Below, piece by piece: positions 6,995 through 15,583 of a stretch of 64,000 bases of DNA. How positions within the stretch are numbered: the stretch's first letter is position 1; each line of letters begins with the position of its first letter. Under the pieces are notes generated by a model. The model was given only the letters and a program-made list of their open reading frames with translations, did not search any database and was not told the origin of the DNA. The DNA comes from Marimicrobium sp963976735 (GTDB lineage: Bacteria; Pseudomonadota; Gammaproteobacteria; Pseudomonadales; Halieaceae). The translations under genes and the position numbers were made by a program. The stretch covers positions 10,335 through 74,334 of the forward strand of contig CAXBLZ010000008.1 of assembly GCA_963976735.1 (NCBI GenBank), written 5' to 3'.

Positions 6995-8740
6995 CTAGGC
7001 ACCAGTCCGCTCCGCTATAACGGCCTTGATAATATCGACTGCCTCGGCGATTCGATCGTAGCATGCCACATAGCTGCCCTGGGCCTGACCATACGGATCG
7101 GCTATCTCCGCAGGCCAGCCCGACGTGTTGGGGTGAGCACCCAACAGATAGACTTTTTCGGCAAGCCGTGGATCCACAGCGATCAATCTGTCGTAGTGGC
7201 TTTTCTCCATCACAAAGATGATATCGCTGTCCTGTAGCATCTGCTCAGTGACCCGGGTCGATCGCATGGCGCTCATATCGACGCCGAACTGTCCCGCAAC
7301 GTCGACCATCACCGGGTCCGACGGCCGGTCAGGGTGGTGATGAAATCCCGCCGAGATGACGGCTATTCCCGAATCCTCTGCATATCCCCTCACCATCACG
7401 TCAGCCAGCGCACTGCGGTTGATATTTCCATAACACAGGAACAGCATTGAGCTTGCCTGGGCAATACCTTTGGACACTTTGCCCTTTTTCCAGGCCCGAC
7501 GCTGCCGGGCAAAGAAGCTGGCCTCCCTGAAAAGGGTAACCAACCGCTGTGAATAGCCCTTCAGTAGCCTGCCGATATCGACCAGGCCTGGCAGGGGGTC
7601 GCGCAGACTTTGCACGTCGAACCGGTGCCCACGATTAAAGAACAATCCCAGCTCCCTGAATACTTCCCAGCCACCGGGGACATTCACGATACGCCCGTCT
7701 GTGCCACCGCGCAGGACAGCTTCATACCATGCCAGATCCCTGGACAACAAGCGGCAGTAAATATTGTTGCGATAGGGGGCACAGGGCGTGAGTTCATCGT
7801 CCAGTTCCAGATCCAGCAACATGGAGGGAAAATCGGCACCGGCAGCTGCCGCCAGCGGCAGAGACCCCCAGAATCGCCCATTGATTTCCATCAGGCAGAA
7901 CTGCTGGGTCACCGGGTCCATCTTGAACTCCACCATGGCGACACCACTCCAATCCAGGGCGGCGATAAGGCGCTCTGACGCCTCCAGCAACTGCGGCATT
8001 ACCGGTTCACTCTTTCGCAGGCTGCTGCCACCCCCGGTCAAAGGTACTTCGTGCAGACGACGATGCTGGAACGCATACCCAATTTTCCCTCGCCTGGCTA
8101 TCAGCTCGATACCGACCCCGACCCCGGAAAAGAACTCCTGCAGTAGCACCGGCCCGAACCGCAATGCGTGCATGCATCCCGCCTCCAGTTCAGCGGCATC
8201 AAACGCGTAACTGACCTGCAGTTGGCTTGCAGCGCCTGCGGCGGAGCCTATTGAACGGGCAGGTTTCAGCACGACGGGGAATTTCAGTGATTTTTTCAAC
8301 TCGTCCAGTTCGTCCAGAGCCTCCAATGTGACGCCGCGCGGTCTTGTCACACCGACCTCGTCAGCCAGCGACAGCGTCTGGGCCTTGTCCAGTGCAATTT
8401 CCAGGCTGGGCGCCGAGGGCATGGCAATATTGATATGTGTCAGACGTTCGCGACGATCTGATAACACCACAAGACTGCGCTCGGTAACCGGGATTACCAG
8501 ATCGTAATGTCGGGTACGGGCATGCTCAAGCAGCCACTCGACAAAGGCTTCGGGAGCTGCCAACGGATCGGGGTACTGGAAAACGTCCTCCACAGAGTTC
8601 GAGTAACGACTCAACGGCCTCAGCGTATGGCTGGCAGTATCGACAATGCAGTCGCGCGCGGACAGGGAACGGGCGATGGTCAGGCACGGAACCAAATCCG
8701 CATCCAACACCAGCACTCGGGCTCTACTCTCTCGCTTCAT
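6995..8740 (-). CDS. ATP-grasp protein fused to low-molecular-weight protein tyrosine phosphatase
   Basis: A 581-residue two-domain protein. Residues about 8-320 are a carbamoyl-phosphate-synthase-like ATP-grasp module with the ATP lysine in FPVVLKPARS and the metal-binding MEINGRFWGS. Residues about 430-580 are a complete LMW phosphatase: the P-loop CYGNINRS with Cys436 and Arg442, and the general acid in DPYGQ (Asp548). ATP-grasp ligases join a carboxylate to an amine or similar; LMW phosphatases in exopolysaccharide loci usually reverse tyrosine-kinase phosphorylation. Both active sites look intact. First gene of a four-gene minus-strand run. Partner kinase could be the autokinase at 25833-26888. 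Confidence 0.9.
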   Translation of the reverse strand: MKRESRARVLVLDADLVPCLTIARSLSARDCIVDTASHTLRPLSRYSNSVEDVFQYPDPLAAPEAFVEWLLEHARTRHYDLVIPVTERSLVVLSDRRERLTHINIAMPSAPSLEIALDKAQTLSLADEVGVTRPRGVTLEALDELDELKKSLKFPVVLKPARSIGSAAGAASQLQVSYAFDAAELEAGCMHALRFGPVLLQEFFSGVGVGIELIARRGKIGYAFQHRRLHEVPLTGGGSSLRKSEPVMPQLLEASERLIAALDWSGVAMVEFKMDPVTQQFCLMEINGRFWGSLPLAAAAGADFPSMLLDLELDDELTPCAPYRNNIYCRLLSRDLAWYEAVLRGGTDGRIVNVPGGWEVFRELGLFFNRGHRFDVQSLRDPLPGLVDIGRLLKGYSQRLVTLFREASFFARQRRAWKKGKVSKGIAQASSMLFLCYGNINRSALADVMVRGYAEDSGIAVISAGFHHHPDRPSDPVMVDVAGQFGVDMSAMRSTRVTEQMLQDSDIIFVMEKSHYDRLIAVDPRLAEKVYLLGAHPNTSGWPAEIADPYGQAQGSYVACYDRIAEAVDIIKAVIAERTGA

Positions 8741-9114
8741 TACTCAGACTCAGTCACTGGCGGCTGTTTTTTTACCGGAAATCCCCTCGATCGACGCGCT
8801 CTTTTCGGGCTATCATCAGGACAATACGCAACCTGCGCTATCGGGACACACTGGAGCAGCAACCAGCGGAATAGTGAAAGGATCCCGAGAGTCGTTTATG
8901 CCAGCGATGGCGCTCATATTACACACATTTATATCCAAATTGTGAGCGCCTTCCCAAGTACCTCCCACTAATCCATAAAATTCCTGAGACAGGGCGGGAG
9001 ACAAGCCTTTACAATGTCTTTCATCGTGTCGCGCCACTCAATGGGTGCGTGTGCTTCTGGTGACTAACGGCGCTGCAAAGCCCGTTTACACCCTAATAAT
9101 GAAACGAGTCGGCA
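8741..9114. promoter_or_regulatory. Divergent intergenic region with an 8-bp inverted repeat
   Basis: A 374-base gap between divergent operons. It contains GGCGCTCA at 8909-8916 and its exact reverse complement TGAGCGCC at 8943-8950, separated by 26 bases of AT-rich sequence. The arrangement suits an operator or a looped RNA. I saw no convincing -35/-10 pair and no coding sequence. Confidence 0.4.
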
Positions 9115-10131
9115 ATGGTATCAGAGGAAAAGGACGCTTTTTTCTCCATCATAATTTCCACCCGTGACCGGCCTGAGCTGTTCCTGGTCGCGCTGAACTC
9201 TGTGCTGCAACAGACATTTGCACACAAGGAAATCATCGTAGTGATCGACGGCTCCAACGATGCAAACATGGCTCAGTATGCACGGCTGGAACAGCAGCAT
9301 CAGCAAGTGACCTTCCTCAGGCTCCTGCACCGGCCAAATGGTCATGGTCAAAGTTACACCATGAACTTCGGCGCCCACAATGCCCGGGGACGCTACCTGT
9401 GCTTTCTGGACGATGATGACCAGTGGACGGATGAGCACTATCTCGACCATGTCTTCGAAGCAATCACGGCCTCAGACAAGCCAGTGGACTTGCACTACAG
9501 CAACCAGCGAGCTGTAGATTCAAACGGCGTTATGCAGACACAGAATGTATGGCTGGATGCGCTTATACCAAGAGCCGTGCACCGGCCACGAAATATAGAG
9601 GACAGCTACTTTGTCGACACTGAATTTTTGCTGTCCGCCGGCGGATTTGCCCACCTGAACTGCAGCATATTCGAACGCAATTTTTATGAATCACTGGGAG
9701 GAATGGACGAAAGTATACGCTACGAAAATGACCGGGACATCTATATCCGCGCCCTCGATGCCGCCCGCGTTATTCTTTACAGCACCCGCTACTCTTCGCT
9801 GCACAATATTCCGGACATCAACGCCAAAAATAACATGTCGACCGTCAGCTCCAGCATGCAGAAAAAGCTGTATCAGATGCGAGTCTACGACAAGGGAATC
9901 TCCCTTTGCCAGCAGGATGCGATTGTGCGTTTCTGCTGCCGTGGTAAAACCTACGAAATGAAGCATGCCGCGACCATGCTTGCCGAGAATAGTCGGCACA
10001 GGAGCGCGGCCCAGTATGCCAGGGCCGCCCTTCTTAATGGGTTCAACCCTCGGTGGCTGGCCTACACGGTGTATCTCACCGTGCGAGCCTGGTTCAAACC
10101 TGGCGACGCATCCGCCAAAAGCACTTTGTGA
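9115..10131 (+). CDS. Glycosyltransferase family 2
   Basis: A 338-residue GT-A fold glycosyltransferase. It begins with FFSIIISTRDRPELF and has IIVVIDGSND and the metal-binding acidic run LCFLDDDDQWTD about residue 100, all typical of family 2. There is no membrane segment, so it should act at the inner face of the cytoplasmic membrane, adding a sugar to a lipid-linked intermediate. It overlaps the next gene by GTGA, so the two are coupled. Donor and acceptor sugars cannot be read from the sequence. Confidence 0.9.
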   Translation: MVSEEKDAFFSIIISTRDRPELFLVALNSVLQQTFAHKEIIVVIDGSNDANMAQYARLEQQHQQVTFLRLLHRPNGHGQSYTMNFGAHNARGRYLCFLDDDDQWTDEHYLDHVFEAITASDKPVDLHYSNQRAVDSNGVMQTQNVWLDALIPRAVHRPRNIEDSYFVDTEFLLSAGGFAHLNCSIFERNFYESLGGMDESIRYENDRDIYIRALDAARVILYSTRYSSLHNIPDINAKNNMSTVSSSMQKKLYQMRVYDKGISLCQQDAIVRFCCRGKTYEMKHAATMLAENSRHRSAAQYARAALLNGFNPRWLAYTVYLTVRAWFKPGDASAKSTL

Positions 10132-10952
10132 ACGACGCCAGCACCCAGAGTCGCGCCATGTTCGAAATACTCCCAAAAGTTCAAAAAGTCGCTGCCATAG
10201 CGCTGCCAAAAACACACATATTCCTGTTGAGCCATATGCGGGCCTACACCAGCCTGTTCGGTCATATTATGGGCTCTAATCCCGCCATCTGCGGTTACTA
10301 TGAAATGCATATCGGCTACCACAGCTGGAAAAGCCCGATCCGGCAGAAGCTGCTGTACTTTGAGCAGGAAAATCCCAAACCGGGGTTCTCCTATATGTTT
10401 GACAAAATACTGCACAATGACCACTACATTTCTCCCGAGCTTCTGAACAGCCGCAGGGCGAAAGCGATTTTCTGTCTGCGACAGCCTCGCGTTGTTATTC
10501 CCAGTATATTGAAGCTCTACCGCGACACGGATCCAGTCCACGAGTTTAACTCGGAGGCGTTCGCAACCCGCTATTACATAGAGCGACTGGCCATGTTGGA
10601 ATCGATCGCCAGCGCCATGGAACGGGATTTCTTTTACCTCGATGCAGAATCGATCAAGCGCCGTTCAAACGAATGTCTGGGCAGTCTCAGCGACTGGTTG
10701 CAGTTGGCGACGCCATTGTCCGACACTTACAGTCTGCAGCAAAACACATCACGCGAGCGATACGGCGACACATCGGCAACACTCAGGGAGTGCCGTATCA
10801 GCAGGGAAGCATCGCATTACGAGCAGTGGCCTGTCGACGAAGAGCTTATGAAAGATGCCGATGCGGCCTACCGCAAGGCCAGATCCACTCTGCTGCGACT
10901 GAGTGCCAGAAACTGTGTTGTGGATATCGACGTGGAGGCACCCGTGTGTTGA
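10128..10952 (+). CDS. Sulfotransferase-like protein
   Basis: About 274 residues. FLLSHMRAYTSLFGHIMGSNP-type residues form a PAPS-binding loop of the sulfotransferase superfamily, and IFCLRQPRVVIPSIL fits the 3'-phosphate site. The start is the GTG at 10128, which overlaps the glycosyltransferase stop (GTGA); a longer frame from 10053 would overlap that gene by 79 bases and is unlikely. Coupling to the glycosyltransferase suggests it sulfates the sugar that enzyme adds (inference). Confidence 0.78.
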   Translation: MNDASTQSRAMFEILPKVQKVAAIALPKTHIFLLSHMRAYTSLFGHIMGSNPAICGYYEMHIGYHSWKSPIRQKLLYFEQENPKPGFSYMFDKILHNDHYISPELLNSRRAKAIFCLRQPRVVIPSILKLYRDTDPVHEFNSEAFATRYYIERLAMLESIASAMERDFFYLDAESIKRRSNECLGSLSDWLQLATPLSDTYSLQQNTSRERYGDTSATLRECRISREASHYEQWPVDEELMKDADAAYRKARSTLLRLSARNCVVDIDVEAPVC

Positions 10953-11057
10953 CACGCAGACCAACCGACGCTCACTGTGACATTCCGGCACAAACCTTAC
11001 ACGCAGGGATCAATTGCGATAAGATTAATCACCTATTCACTATTCTCGAGCGACAAT

Positions 11058-11807
11058 ATGCCCGCACTGCCTAGCAAAAGTCATGTTCGCCACTCCGCAC
11101 TGGTGCTCCTGATAGCAAGCTGTCTCAACCCAATGGCACATGCCGACGAAAGAGCGCCGTGGGTAGGCGAGACGCTGGAGGGAGAAAAATGTGTGGGCAA
11201 GAGTATTGGCTTCGGCCCGTATGATTACCTGCGGCGTGCAAACCTTCCCGCAGAGCTCGAAGTGGTTGAGAATGCGCACTTTACACCCGAGGTGGAAAAC
11301 CTGGAGTCAGGGAATACCTCCTCCGCGATCAACGATATTGCCTATACACTGATGGCCTGGCCCAATCACCACCGGGCACTGCACAGTGCGATGAAGTATC
11401 GCATGATGTTCTGGGAGTGGCCTGAAAAATCGCAGGTACCGCCCGCAGAGTGCCAGATGCAGAGGGCCATGGCGTTTAGCCCCAATGACCCTATCCCCTA
11501 TATGATGTTCGGCTTGCTGCTACACAAGTCGCAGCAGTACGAGAAAGCCCTGTTCGTCTACCGCAAGGCAAATGACCTGCGGCCGGACGACATCCTCACG
11601 CTCTATAATATGGGGCTGACGCTGGTAGAACTCGAACAGTACGATGAGGCAAAGCAGGTGGCCAACACTGTGTACGGCGCAGGCATGCCGTTACCGGGGT
11701 TAAAAAACAAACTGATTGCAGCCGGTCAGTGGGGATCATCAGCGCAGGCGCCTGCAAAAACGACCGCACCGGCAGCGAAGGTGCAAGTGCAAGAAAACCC
11801 GCAGTAG
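11058..11807 (+). CDS. Secreted tetratricopeptide-repeat protein
   Basis: About 249 residues. The ATG at 11058 gives a signal peptide (SALVLLIASCLNPMAHA then cleavage); a longer frame from 10977 would bury it. At least two TPR units follow in the C-terminal half (YMMFGLLLHKSQQYEKALFV and TLYNMGLTLVELEQYDEAKQ). The tail is Ala/Pro/Lys-rich. It is probably periplasmic and binds partner proteins of the secretion machinery. It follows the sulfotransferase by about 105 bases, in which no good promoter was seen. Confidence 0.75.
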   Translation: MPALPSKSHVRHSALVLLIASCLNPMAHADERAPWVGETLEGEKCVGKSIGFGPYDYLRRANLPAELEVVENAHFTPEVENLESGNTSSAINDIAYTLMAWPNHHRALHSAMKYRMMFWEWPEKSQVPPAECQMQRAMAFSPNDPIPYMMFGLLLHKSQQYEKALFVYRKANDLRPDDILTLYNMGLTLVELEQYDEAKQVANTVYGAGMPLPGLKNKLIAAGQWGSSAQAPAKTTAPAAKVQVQENPQ

Positions 11808-11842
11808 AAGCGAAAGACTAGCGGCGCCCCACAGCGACAAGA

Positions 11843-11872
11843 GAATGATCGCCAGCAATTGGCGATTCATTC
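11843..11872. terminator. Hairpin between convergent genes
   Basis: ATCGCCA and TGGCGAT pair around a GCAAT loop, and GAATGA/TCATTC extend the stem with one bulged base. It lies between the TPR gene and the convergent deacetylase. There is no long T run on either side, so terminator function is only likely by position. Confidence 0.4.
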
Positions 11873-11891
11873 AGAACAGAGCGGGCAGCAC

Positions 11892-12869
11892 TCAATCAAG
11901 CAGTGGATCAAGTCGCCGGTAGTTTGCCAGCATACGACCGGCAAACTTAAGCGGATGCCTGTCCCAGGGAGTAAATCGGGGCAACTGGTATCGATCACTC
12001 AGGACTGTGCCCACTCCCCAATGCGTGGATACCGCCACTTTGAAACCGAGCTCTCGCACCATGTCGCGATGCTCGACCCCGTAATCAAGCTGCGGCCTGC
12101 CATTGGGATAGGCGAATGCGTCTACTGGTTGCTGCAGCAGTGTTTCCAGATAGCGTTTACTGTTTTCAATTTCGCTGCGCGCGGCGTCAGTCGATATGCT
12201 GGATAGAATCGGGTGGTTCACTGTGTGCGCACCAATGGCAACACCGTTGTGTACCAGCGATCGCAACTGTGCATCGGTTAACATCAGATCATCAGGCAAC
12301 GCCGCGCCTCGCGTCTGAATATCATTCACCAGTTCGATCCTGATCTGAGGGTCCAGGTGCTTGATCTGACGCAGGATAATATCGACTGCCGCTCTGCGCT
12401 GTTCATCCGATCTTACGGTGTAACAGTCCAGGTCAAGTTCCCTCAGGTCCAGCACCTCACCCTGGTAATTCCGCACGACTTCAATCACGGAATCATTCCA
12501 CATGCGCCCGCCGTTCAGGAAACCTGTGCTGACAAATACCGTAGCGGGTATGCCGTACTTCTTCAGCACCGGCATCGCATGGGTCTCATTATCCGCGTAA
12601 CCATCGTCGAAGGTGACACAGACTGCGCTATCCGGGAGCGTCCCCGCTTGCAGTCGCTCCACTGCTTCAACCAGCGGCAGCGCATGGAAGTACTCGCGGA
12701 CTATCTTCATTTGTACATCGAACTCGTCTATCGTCGGCTCTCCGGGACGCATTGGGTCACGTTCAGGCAGGACGCGGTGATAGATGAGAATGGACAATCT
12801 CTGCGCGCGACATGCGCTGAACACCAGCGGCAGCATCCGTGTAACGAGATTGGTATACAGGCTTTTCAC
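11892..12869 (-). CDS. Polysaccharide deacetylase (NodB family)
   Basis: A 325-residue NodB-type deacetylase. The metal/catalytic motif VTFDDGYADN and the HxxxH motif in GAHTVNHPIL are both present. It begins LSILIYHRVLPERDP as many exosortase-locus deacetylases do. It should remove N- or O-acetyl groups from polysaccharide, probably in the periplasm or at the membrane. Start is GTG at 12869; the nearest ATG upstream runs into a stop after two codons. It follows the O-ligase gene by 11 bases at the end of the long minus-strand operon. Confidence 0.88.
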   Translation of the reverse strand: MKSLYTNLVTRMLPLVFSACRAQRLSILIYHRVLPERDPMRPGEPTIDEFDVQMKIVREYFHALPLVEAVERLQAGTLPDSAVCVTFDDGYADNETHAMPVLKKYGIPATVFVSTGFLNGGRMWNDSVIEVVRNYQGEVLDLRELDLDCYTVRSDEQRRAAVDIILRQIKHLDPQIRIELVNDIQTRGAALPDDLMLTDAQLRSLVHNGVAIGAHTVNHPILSSISTDAARSEIENSKRYLETLLQQPVDAFAYPNGRPQLDYGVEHRDMVRELGFKVAVSTHWGVGTVLSDRYQLPRFTPWDRHPLKFAGRMLANYRRLDPLLD

Positions 12870-12880
12870 GACATGAACAC

Positions 12881-14209
12881 CTAGGACTCACCCGAAAGTT
12901 GCACATTTTGTCCACGCGGGGGAGCTCGCACCCCACGCCTTGCAACTCTGGGTTTCTGGTTCGGCACATCGATATGTTCATGCGGCGACTTGGCGAGATG
13001 GTTAAGCGTAATAGTGATCGCCATAAAATGCCACGCCAGGTCAAAGTAGGACAGACTGAGGAACGCTCCGCCGGCCAGGAAGGCAACAAGTGAAATTTGC
13101 AGCATCTTTGCGAGGAAATTGTACTGCGCCCGATCAGGATCGTCCTTGGTCAGCTTTATCACAGCGCTGAGTTGTCGCCACATCAAAAACAGGATTATCA
13201 GGAACAGGATTAACCCTGGCCACCCCCCATCATTCAGTACGCTAAAGTAAATACTGTGCGCGACAAATGCCTTATCGGCCTCAATACCGTACTGATAGTA
13301 GTTTTGCAGTGACCAGGACGAGAAACCACCGCCTGTCACCCGATCACTGGCGATTGCGATACTGTATTGCCACGCCCGGATACGCTCCATTGAGGAGGAG
13401 TCTTCCTGATACTCGGAGATGGAGTCAACACGGTCATGCCAACTCTGGGGCATGAACATCAAGGCAAGCATCGTCAGAAATACAAACACCGTTGCTGTCA
13501 TTAACTTGCTGCTGGACTTCCACCAGTAATAGCCACCGACCGCAAGAATCGCCAACACCGCGCCCCTGGACTGCGACCCGATTACCGAGGCCAGACTGAA
13601 GAAAATGCAAAAGGGCATGATTTTCTTCACCCATGGCCTGGGCGGAAACCTGTTCAGGTATAACATTAGCGGCACGATCATCAATATCGCAACCGCCAGC
13701 GCGTTATTCTCCTGGATGTCACTGCCAGAGGGGCCAAAGACGTGGTATCCACCGCCCGTCATAAACGTAAATATCCCGCCTTTGACGCTGTAGAAGCCAA
13801 TAGAAAAAACAATCACCCATATCAGCTGGTTTACACGCTGGAAATCGCGCATCAGCATCAAGGTGACAAAAGTGATCAATTGTATCTTCAGTACTTTAAT
13901 CAACTGCTCAACGGCCAGTTCGGGGTAGACCGCGAACACTGTACAAATCATCAGCCAAATCAGGAATATCACCCAGACCACGACCAGCGGGTTTGCCGGA
14001 AGCGATTTCTTTTCCCTGCTGATAACCAGAGAGATCAGCAGCACAATCGCAACTATCTGGGCGAAGGGCATATTATAAGCAAAGCCCCAGGCCAATCGGT
14101 GGGGATTCATATAGCTGAGCCAGGACCAGGCCAGCACGCCATACCACGGGTAGCGCAGAATGAAGGGCAACATACCGAATACCATCACGGTAATGATGAT
14201 GTCGCGCAT
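12881..14209 (-). CDS. O-glycosylation-ligase-like protein, exosortase A associated (Wzy/WaaL superfamily)
   Basis: A 442-residue integral membrane protein with about ten hydrophobic segments and the conserved SQSRGAVLAI segment of the Wzy_C/O-antigen ligase family. This exosortase-associated subfamily is thought to polymerise or transfer the repeat unit on the periplasmic side. The ATG at 14209 has a good ribosome site (GGGAGA, 7 bases upstream). The C-terminal tail is basic and Pro-rich and probably cytoplasmic. It lies between the CapK-like gene and the deacetylase. Confidence 0.87.
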   Translation of the reverse strand: MRDIIITVMVFGMLPFILRYPWYGVLAWSWLSYMNPHRLAWGFAYNMPFAQIVAIVLLISLVISREKKSLPANPLVVVWVIFLIWLMICTVFAVYPELAVEQLIKVLKIQLITFVTLMLMRDFQRVNQLIWVIVFSIGFYSVKGGIFTFMTGGGYHVFGPSGSDIQENNALAVAILMIVPLMLYLNRFPPRPWVKKIMPFCIFFSLASVIGSQSRGAVLAILAVGGYYWWKSSSKLMTATVFVFLTMLALMFMPQSWHDRVDSISEYQEDSSSMERIRAWQYSIAIASDRVTGGGFSSWSLQNYYQYGIEADKAFVAHSIYFSVLNDGGWPGLILFLIILFLMWRQLSAVIKLTKDDPDRAQYNFLAKMLQISLVAFLAGGAFLSLSYFDLAWHFMAITITLNHLAKSPHEHIDVPNQKPRVARRGVRAPPRGQNVQLSGES

Positions 14210-14233
14210 CAGGTTTTCTCCCGGTCCGCCGGG

Positions 14234-15583
14234 CTAATTTGCAAGCTGGCTGACAACATAGCGAAATTTGCCCGAGGCCTCTCGTTCTATTTTACTGACG
14301 TATACGAAGTTTATGACCAGGGAATCCCCCAATCGGCGCCTGAACTGTTCTGTGACGGTACGCTCCAACTGCGCGGTCTCCCTGCTCGAGGTAACCAGTT
14401 GCAGTGTAATTCTGGTCAGCGATTCCTGCACAATCTTGAATTCTTCCACCTCGGGAATTTCGCGCAGTACATAGATCAGGGCCAGACCGTGCAGCACAGT
14501 ACCGTCAGCAGCCCTGACGAAGTCCGTTGAGCGACCCTCGATTTCAGCCAACACAGGCAGGCCGCGGCCACAGCTACACGTCTGCTGCGACAGGCTTCCG
14601 ACATCACCGGTTCGATAACGCACGAAGGGGAAGTCACCGGTGCTCAGGTGTGTAATGACGATCTCCCCCTTTTGTCCAAGTGGCATTACTTTGCCATCCT
14701 CAGACACGATTTCAACCACTATATCTTCCGCCGTAATATGCAGGGCGCCGTCCGGGCACTCGTGCGCGATAAAGCCGGCATCCCTGCCACCGTAGCCATT
14801 GGCCACAGGCGCCCCAAAAGCGGTTTCAATCGCCTCGCGCTGGTAGGGATAGAGTCGTTCCGAGGTGACAAAAATCACCTTGATGCCAAGCTTGTCGAGC
14901 GCGTAGCCGTTGCTCGTCGCATACTTGGCCATCAACGCCAATGACGACGGATACCCGAACAGCATACGCGGCTTGAGTTTCCTGATGCGCTGCGTGAATT
15001 GCAGCAAATTGGCATTGGACATCTCGAACGCAGACAACAGCTCAGTGCGCAGTATTTTGTCTCGCACCAGGCGCACCCTGTCCTGCGACCCCAACTCGAT
15101 CGGCGATCCCCACACGACAATTTCCGGATCGCCGATATCCACGCCCCACCAGCGGGTGGCCCGCCACTTTGCGGCCACATCGTGACTGACCCGCTCCTTG
15201 CCGCGGTAAAAGATCAGCGGCTCGCCGCTGGAGCCACCGGTGCTGAACTTCTCCAGACCGCCCGCGTTATCAGCTTTCAGGCGCTCCATATTGCCGCGAA
15301 TATCAGCCTTGCCTGTCAGCGGCAATCGCTGCAGGTCGCTGATACTGCTCACCTGGGAGGGATCAAAAGCACGTTCGGCGAAAAGTTCGCGGTAATACGG
15401 TACGTCGCGCCCAATGCGAACCAGAAACTCTCGAAGGCGTCGAATCTGCAGCTGTTCCAACTCGGCCGCCGGCAGCCACTGCGACCGCTCCATGGCGCGC
15501 ATAACAGCGACTGAAGTGTGCCCCTTCAGTCGCTCATGCAGGGGGAACAGGCAACCGGCTGCCAGTTTGGTATAGAGACTCAT
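14234..15583 (-). CDS. CapK/PaaK-like adenylate-forming enzyme
   Basis: About 449 residues, similar to phenylacetate-CoA-ligase-like CapK proteins of capsule loci. The ATP-binding run FSTGGSSGEPL, the NGYGGRDAGF segment and the FPFVRYRTGD motif are the hallmarks. A cysteine cluster QTCSCGRGLP follows. It probably activates a carboxylic acid as an adenylate for attachment to the polysaccharide or a carrier. The ATG at 15583 overlaps the upstream glycosyltransferase stop as ATGA and fits better than the upstream in-frame start at 15619. Confidence 0.85.
   Translation of the reverse strand: MSLYTKLAAGCLFPLHERLKGHTSVAVMRAMERSQWLPAAELEQLQIRRLREFLVRIGRDVPYYRELFAERAFDPSQVSSISDLQRLPLTGKADIRGNMERLKADNAGGLEKFSTGGSSGEPLIFYRGKERVSHDVAAKWRATRWWGVDIGDPEIVVWGSPIELGSQDRVRLVRDKILRTELLSAFEMSNANLLQFTQRIRKLKPRMLFGYPSSLALMAKYATSNGYALDKLGIKVIFVTSERLYPYQREAIETAFGAPVANGYGGRDAGFIAHECPDGALHITAEDIVVEIVSEDGKVMPLGQKGEIVITHLSTGDFPFVRYRTGDVGSLSQQTCSCGRGLPVLAEIEGRSTDFVRAADGTVLHGLALIYVLREIPEVEEFKIVQESLTRITLQLVTSSRETAQLERTVTEQFRRRLGDSLVINFVYVSKIEREASGKFRYVVSQLAN

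Noticed and set aside
8941..8956. TGTGAGCGCCTTCCCA as a third CRP-type site
   Set aside because: Only the left half matches; the right half does not fit TCACA.
10987..11000. GGCACAAACCTTAC before the TPR protein as a sigma-54 promoter
   Set aside because: The -12 position reads AC instead of GC, which sigma-54 promoters rarely tolerate.
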